A DNA stretch of 9,274 nt from HyVt-560 sp964577195 (GTDB lineage Bacteria > Pseudomonadota > Gammaproteobacteria > UWMA-0217): the NCBI GenBank assembly GCA_964577195.1, contig CAZNYF010000116.1:1-9274 (forward strand), given 5' to 3'. Below the pieces are notes generated by a model that did not search any database, had not been told where the DNA came from, and saw only the letters and a program-made list of their open reading frames with translations. Below, one piece after another: positions 8,107 through 9,274 of this stretch. A program made the translations under genes and the position numbers. Within the stretch, counting starts at the first letter, position 1; the number at the start of each line of letters is the position of its first letter.

Positions 8107-8132
8107 CCGGCAAAAGCCGGCAAACTTTTGCC
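8107..8132. repeat. Overlapping, mutually exclusive inverted repeats
   Basis: Two hairpins compete for the same bases. CCGGC (8107-8111) pairs with GCCGG (8116-8120) around AAAA. Alternatively, GGCAAAAG (8109-8116) pairs with CTTTTGCC (8125-8132) around an 8-base loop. A third option is TTTTGCCG (8089-8096), part of the neighbouring hairpin, which pairs with CGGCAAAA (8108-8115). None is followed by a T-run. The pairings are exact in the sequence; any attenuation or protein-binding role is inference. Confidence 0.6.
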
Positions 8133-8152
8133 CATCTCAACGGTAAAGACTT

Positions 8153-8180
8153 TTGAGAGTTAGCCCTCAAGCGATAGATT
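8153..8180 (+). promoter_or_regulatory. Possible promoter for the CAP lipoprotein gene
   Basis: TTGAGA (8153-8158, 5 of 6 to the -35 consensus) and TAGATT (8175-8180, 4 of 6 to the -10 consensus) are separated by 16 bases. This would start transcription about 60 bases before the gene. The -35 box lies in an inverted repeat, TTGAG (8153-8157) with CTCAA (8166-8170), which could be an operator. This is weak evidence from consensus matching only. Confidence 0.3.
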
Positions 8181-8237
8181 GCGGACTAAAACAACTAAAG
8201 ATCTAACAACAAAAATAGATCCAATAACAACAATAAC

Positions 8238-8243
8238 AAAGGA
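8238..8243 (+). promoter_or_regulatory. Ribosome binding site deciding the CAP lipoprotein start
   Basis: AAAGGA lies 7 bases before ATG 8251. The alternative in-frame TTG at 8179 has no such site and would put 24 polar, Thr- and Lys-rich residues ahead of the signal peptide, so 8251 is preferred. Confidence 0.8.
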
Positions 8244-8250
8244 CAACACA

Positions 8251-8883
8251 ATGAATTTTTCCAGTATTTTAAAAACCACCGCGTCCACTGCACTAATCGC
8301 TGTCTCTATGACAGCTTGTAATGAACAAGAAATTGCCGACCTGCTTGCTGCTGCTGAAGATAGCGGCCGCAATGCAGAGCTTGATCTTGATGCAATTAAT
8401 CTTCCTCAGGAAGCCATTGACGATGCCACCATTGATACTGTCGGAAAATCAGGCTGTGCCATTACCGAGGCGCAAGAAAAAATGCTCGCAGAAATTAATT
8501 TGGCCCGTGCGGAAGCTCGTTTATGCGGTGACGAAAGTTTCGCGGCAGCATCAGCTGTGACCTGGGGGTGTAAGTTAGAGCAGGCAGCCTGGACACACAC
8601 TGGCGATATGGTCGAGCATAATTTTTTCTCACATACCGGTTCAGATGGTCTGGATGCAGGGAATCGCGTTGATGCGACTGGTTATAACTGGAACGTCTAT
8701 GGTGAAAATCTCGCAGCAGGCTTCCTGACTGAAAAGAAAACTATTGAAGGTTTACTAGAAAGTCCCGGACACTGCAAAAACATGATGAATCCAAAATTTA
8801 AAGAAGTAGGTACCGCGCGTATTTTTACCGAAAGTAGTGATTATATTTCATATTGGACTCACGTTTTTGGTACTTCTTTCTAA
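8251..8883 (+). CDS. CAP/SCP-domain (PR-1-like) lipoprotein
   Basis: This is a secreted, lipid-anchored protein of 210 residues with a CAP domain (cysteine-rich secretory, antigen 5, PR-1 superfamily; bacterial group COG2340). The signal peptide ends in SMTAC, with the lipidated cysteine at residue 23. An acidic spacer (24-65) leads to the CAP domain at about 72-210. Seen there are VTWGCKLEQAAWTHTGDM (103-120), FFSHTGSDG (125-133), GENLAAG (151-157), SPGHCKNMMNP (171-181), KFKEVG (182-187) and the ending YWTHVFG (201-207). H128, E152, H174 and E185 fit the conserved His/Glu cavity of the superfamily. Four mature cysteines (69, 92, 107, 175) could form two disulfides. Bacterial members have no firmly known activity; lipid or glycan binding has been proposed for the superfamily, so I assign no reaction. 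It is probably a separate transcription unit, after 208 bases of spacer. Confidence 0.88.
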   Translation: MNFSSILKTTASTALIAVSMTACNEQEIADLLAAAEDSGRNAELDLDAINLPQEAIDDATIDTVGKSGCAITEAQEKMLAEINLARAEARLCGDESFAAASAVTWGCKLEQAAWTHTGDMVEHNFFSHTGSDGLDAGNRVDATGYNWNVYGENLAAGFLTEKKTIEGLLESPGHCKNMMNPKFKEVGTARIFTESSDYISYWTHVFGTSF

Positions 8884-8945
8884 CGTAAGAAATAAATATC
8901 GGGTGAGTGGTAGTTGAGTGTGAGGCTTCGACTGTTGGTCACTAA

Positions 8946-8971
8946 GGACGTCTCTAAAAATAGAGATGCCC
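8946..8971. repeat. Hairpin with AAAA loop (11-position stem)
   Basis: GGACGTCTCTA (8946-8956) faces TAGAGATGCCC (8961-8971) around AAAA. Ten of eleven positions pair, counting one G-T, with one A-C mismatch. It lies 62 bases after the CAP gene stop. No T-run follows on either strand, so it is not a textbook terminator, although it could protect or end the CAP transcript. Confidence 0.55.
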
Positions 8972-9002
8972 ATAAACAAAAGTTGTTGTTTGTTGTTCTA
9001 CC

Positions 9003-9031
9003 GATGGTCACAGAAGTAATTAACGACCATC
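9003..9031. repeat. Inverted repeat, 7-bp stem with 15-base loop
   Basis: GATGGTC (9003-9009) is the exact reverse complement of GACCATC (9025-9031). AATTTATTC follows, which is AT-rich but not a real T-run. It is one of several dyads in the spacer 8884-9152. Its role is unknown. Confidence 0.45.
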
Positions 9032-9040
9032 AATTTATTC

Positions 9041-9074
9041 CCCCATACAGTCGGCTTGTTACCACTGTATGGGG
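9041..9074. repeat. Perfect 11-bp inverted repeat with 12-base loop
   Basis: CCCCATACAGT (9041-9051) is the exact reverse complement of ACTGTATGGGG (9064-9074). This is the strongest dyad in the window. It would form a stable hairpin on either strand, but neither side has a T-run. It could be a factor-dependent terminator, a barrier between the CAP and NUDIX genes, or a protein site. Confidence 0.7.
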
Positions 9075-9099
9075 CTGCGGCTAGAGCAACAGCTATATT

Positions 9100-9113
9100 T
9101 GAATGATCAGTCA
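9100..9113. promoter_or_regulatory. TetR-operator-like palindrome upstream of the NUDIX gene
   Basis: TGAATGATCAGTCA reads as a 14-base palindrome with one mismatched pair (TGAATGA against TCAGTCA, 6 of 7), centred on TGATCA. It sits 39 bases before the NUDIX start and is flanked by TATAT-rich sequence suitable for a promoter. Palindromes of this shape and size are typical of TetR-family operators. No regulator gene lies in the window, so the assignment is inference. Confidence 0.3.
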
Positions 9114-9152
9114 GTATATATTCTTTCTTTATTTTTTGATTTTATTCTGACA

Positions 9153-9274
9153 ATGACTCACTTGGTGAATCCTTGGAAATTTATCTCCAGTAAAGAAATT
9201 TACGACAATCCATGGATCTGCATAGAAGAACATGCGGTGATCAACCCTGCCGGTAAATCAAATCAGTACGGTAA
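9153..9274 (+). CDS. NUDIX hydrolase, N-terminal part (runs off window)
   Basis: Forty codons are visible. The pattern NPWKFISSKEIYDNPWICIE (residues 6-25), followed by HAVINPAGKSNQYG (27-40), is the characteristic lead-in of ADP-ribose pyrophosphatase-like NUDIX hydrolases, in which the substrate-binding strand precedes the NUDIX box. The NUDIX box itself (GX5EX7REUXEEXGU) would lie beyond the window, so substrate and activity cannot be judged. The ATG at 9153 has no clear ribosome binding site. An in-frame ATG at 9069 is open but falls within the right arm of the 9041-9074 inverted repeat and would add 28 residues unlike the family, so 9153 is preferred. Confidence 0.65.
   Translation, partial: MTHLVNPWKFISSKEIYDNPWICIEEHAVINPAGKSNQYG

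Noticed and set aside
8080..8132. Rho-independent terminator after lipB
   Set aside because: Stems are present but no T-run follows any of them on either strand; recorded as inverted repeats instead.
8179..8250. N-terminal extension of the CAP lipoprotein from TTG 8179
   Set aside because: It would place 24 polar residues ahead of a clear lipoprotein signal peptide and has no ribosome binding site, whereas ATG 8251 has AAAGGA at 7 bases.
8848..8973. Minus-strand 41-codon reading frame antisense to the end of the CAP gene
   Set aside because: It has no recognisable motif, overlaps a convincing coding region and covers a hairpin; most likely chance.
9069..9152. Longer NUDIX hydrolase from in-frame ATG 9069
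   Set aside because: The start lies within the arm of a perfect inverted repeat and the added residues do not resemble the family; the conserved N-terminus begins after 9153.

Overview
The window holds a compact peptidoglycan and lipoate gene cluster of a gammaproteobacterium. All ten recognisable genes lie on the plus strand. The order pbpA/mrdA, rodA/mrdB, mltB-type lytic transglycosylase, rlpA, dacA/dacC, then ybeD and lipB, is the classic cell-elongation cluster of pseudomonads and their relatives. A class IV aminotransferase gene between the carboxypeptidase and ybeD, moderate GC content and AT-rich spacers suggest the Cellvibrionales (Cellvibrio or Saccharophagus-like) more than Pseudomonas proper. 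That placement is inferred from gene order and protein similarity recalled from memory, not from a search.

Layout. Bases 1-66 are leader. Bases 67-4092 hold three overlapping genes: PBP2 (transpeptidase), RodA (SEDS glycosyltransferase) and a soluble MltB/SltB1-type lytic transglycosylase. rlpA follows, most likely starting at a TTG that overlaps the mltB stop. After a 62-base spacer (from the rlpA stop to the chosen start) come dacA (PBP5/6-type D,D-carboxypeptidase), a probable D-amino-acid aminotransferase 2 bases later, ybeD (DUF493) and lipB (octanoyltransferase), the last overlapping ybeD by 4 bases. lipA, the usual partner of lipB, does not follow. Instead there is a 208-base spacer rich in competing dyads, a gene for a CAP/SCP-domain lipoprotein, a 269-base spacer with several hairpins and a TetR-operator-like palindrome, and the 5' end of a NUDIX hydrolase gene that runs off the window.

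How they work together. RodA polymerises lipid II into glycan and PBP2 crosslinks it, forming the core of the elongasome. MltB and RlpA cut glycan strands (RlpA acts on denuded strands and carries a SPOR domain). The carboxypeptidase trims pentapeptides and releases D-alanine, and the aminotransferase could interconvert D-alanine and D-glutamate in the cytoplasm. LipB attaches octanoyl groups to lipoyl domains, and YbeD is a small conserved protein usually found beside it. The CAP lipoprotein and NUDIX genes look like separate transcription units.

The coding part is ordinary housekeeping. I found no mobile element, CRISPR array, RNA gene or clearly new system. The least explained sequence is the structured DNA in the two spacers at 8043-8250 and 8884-9152.
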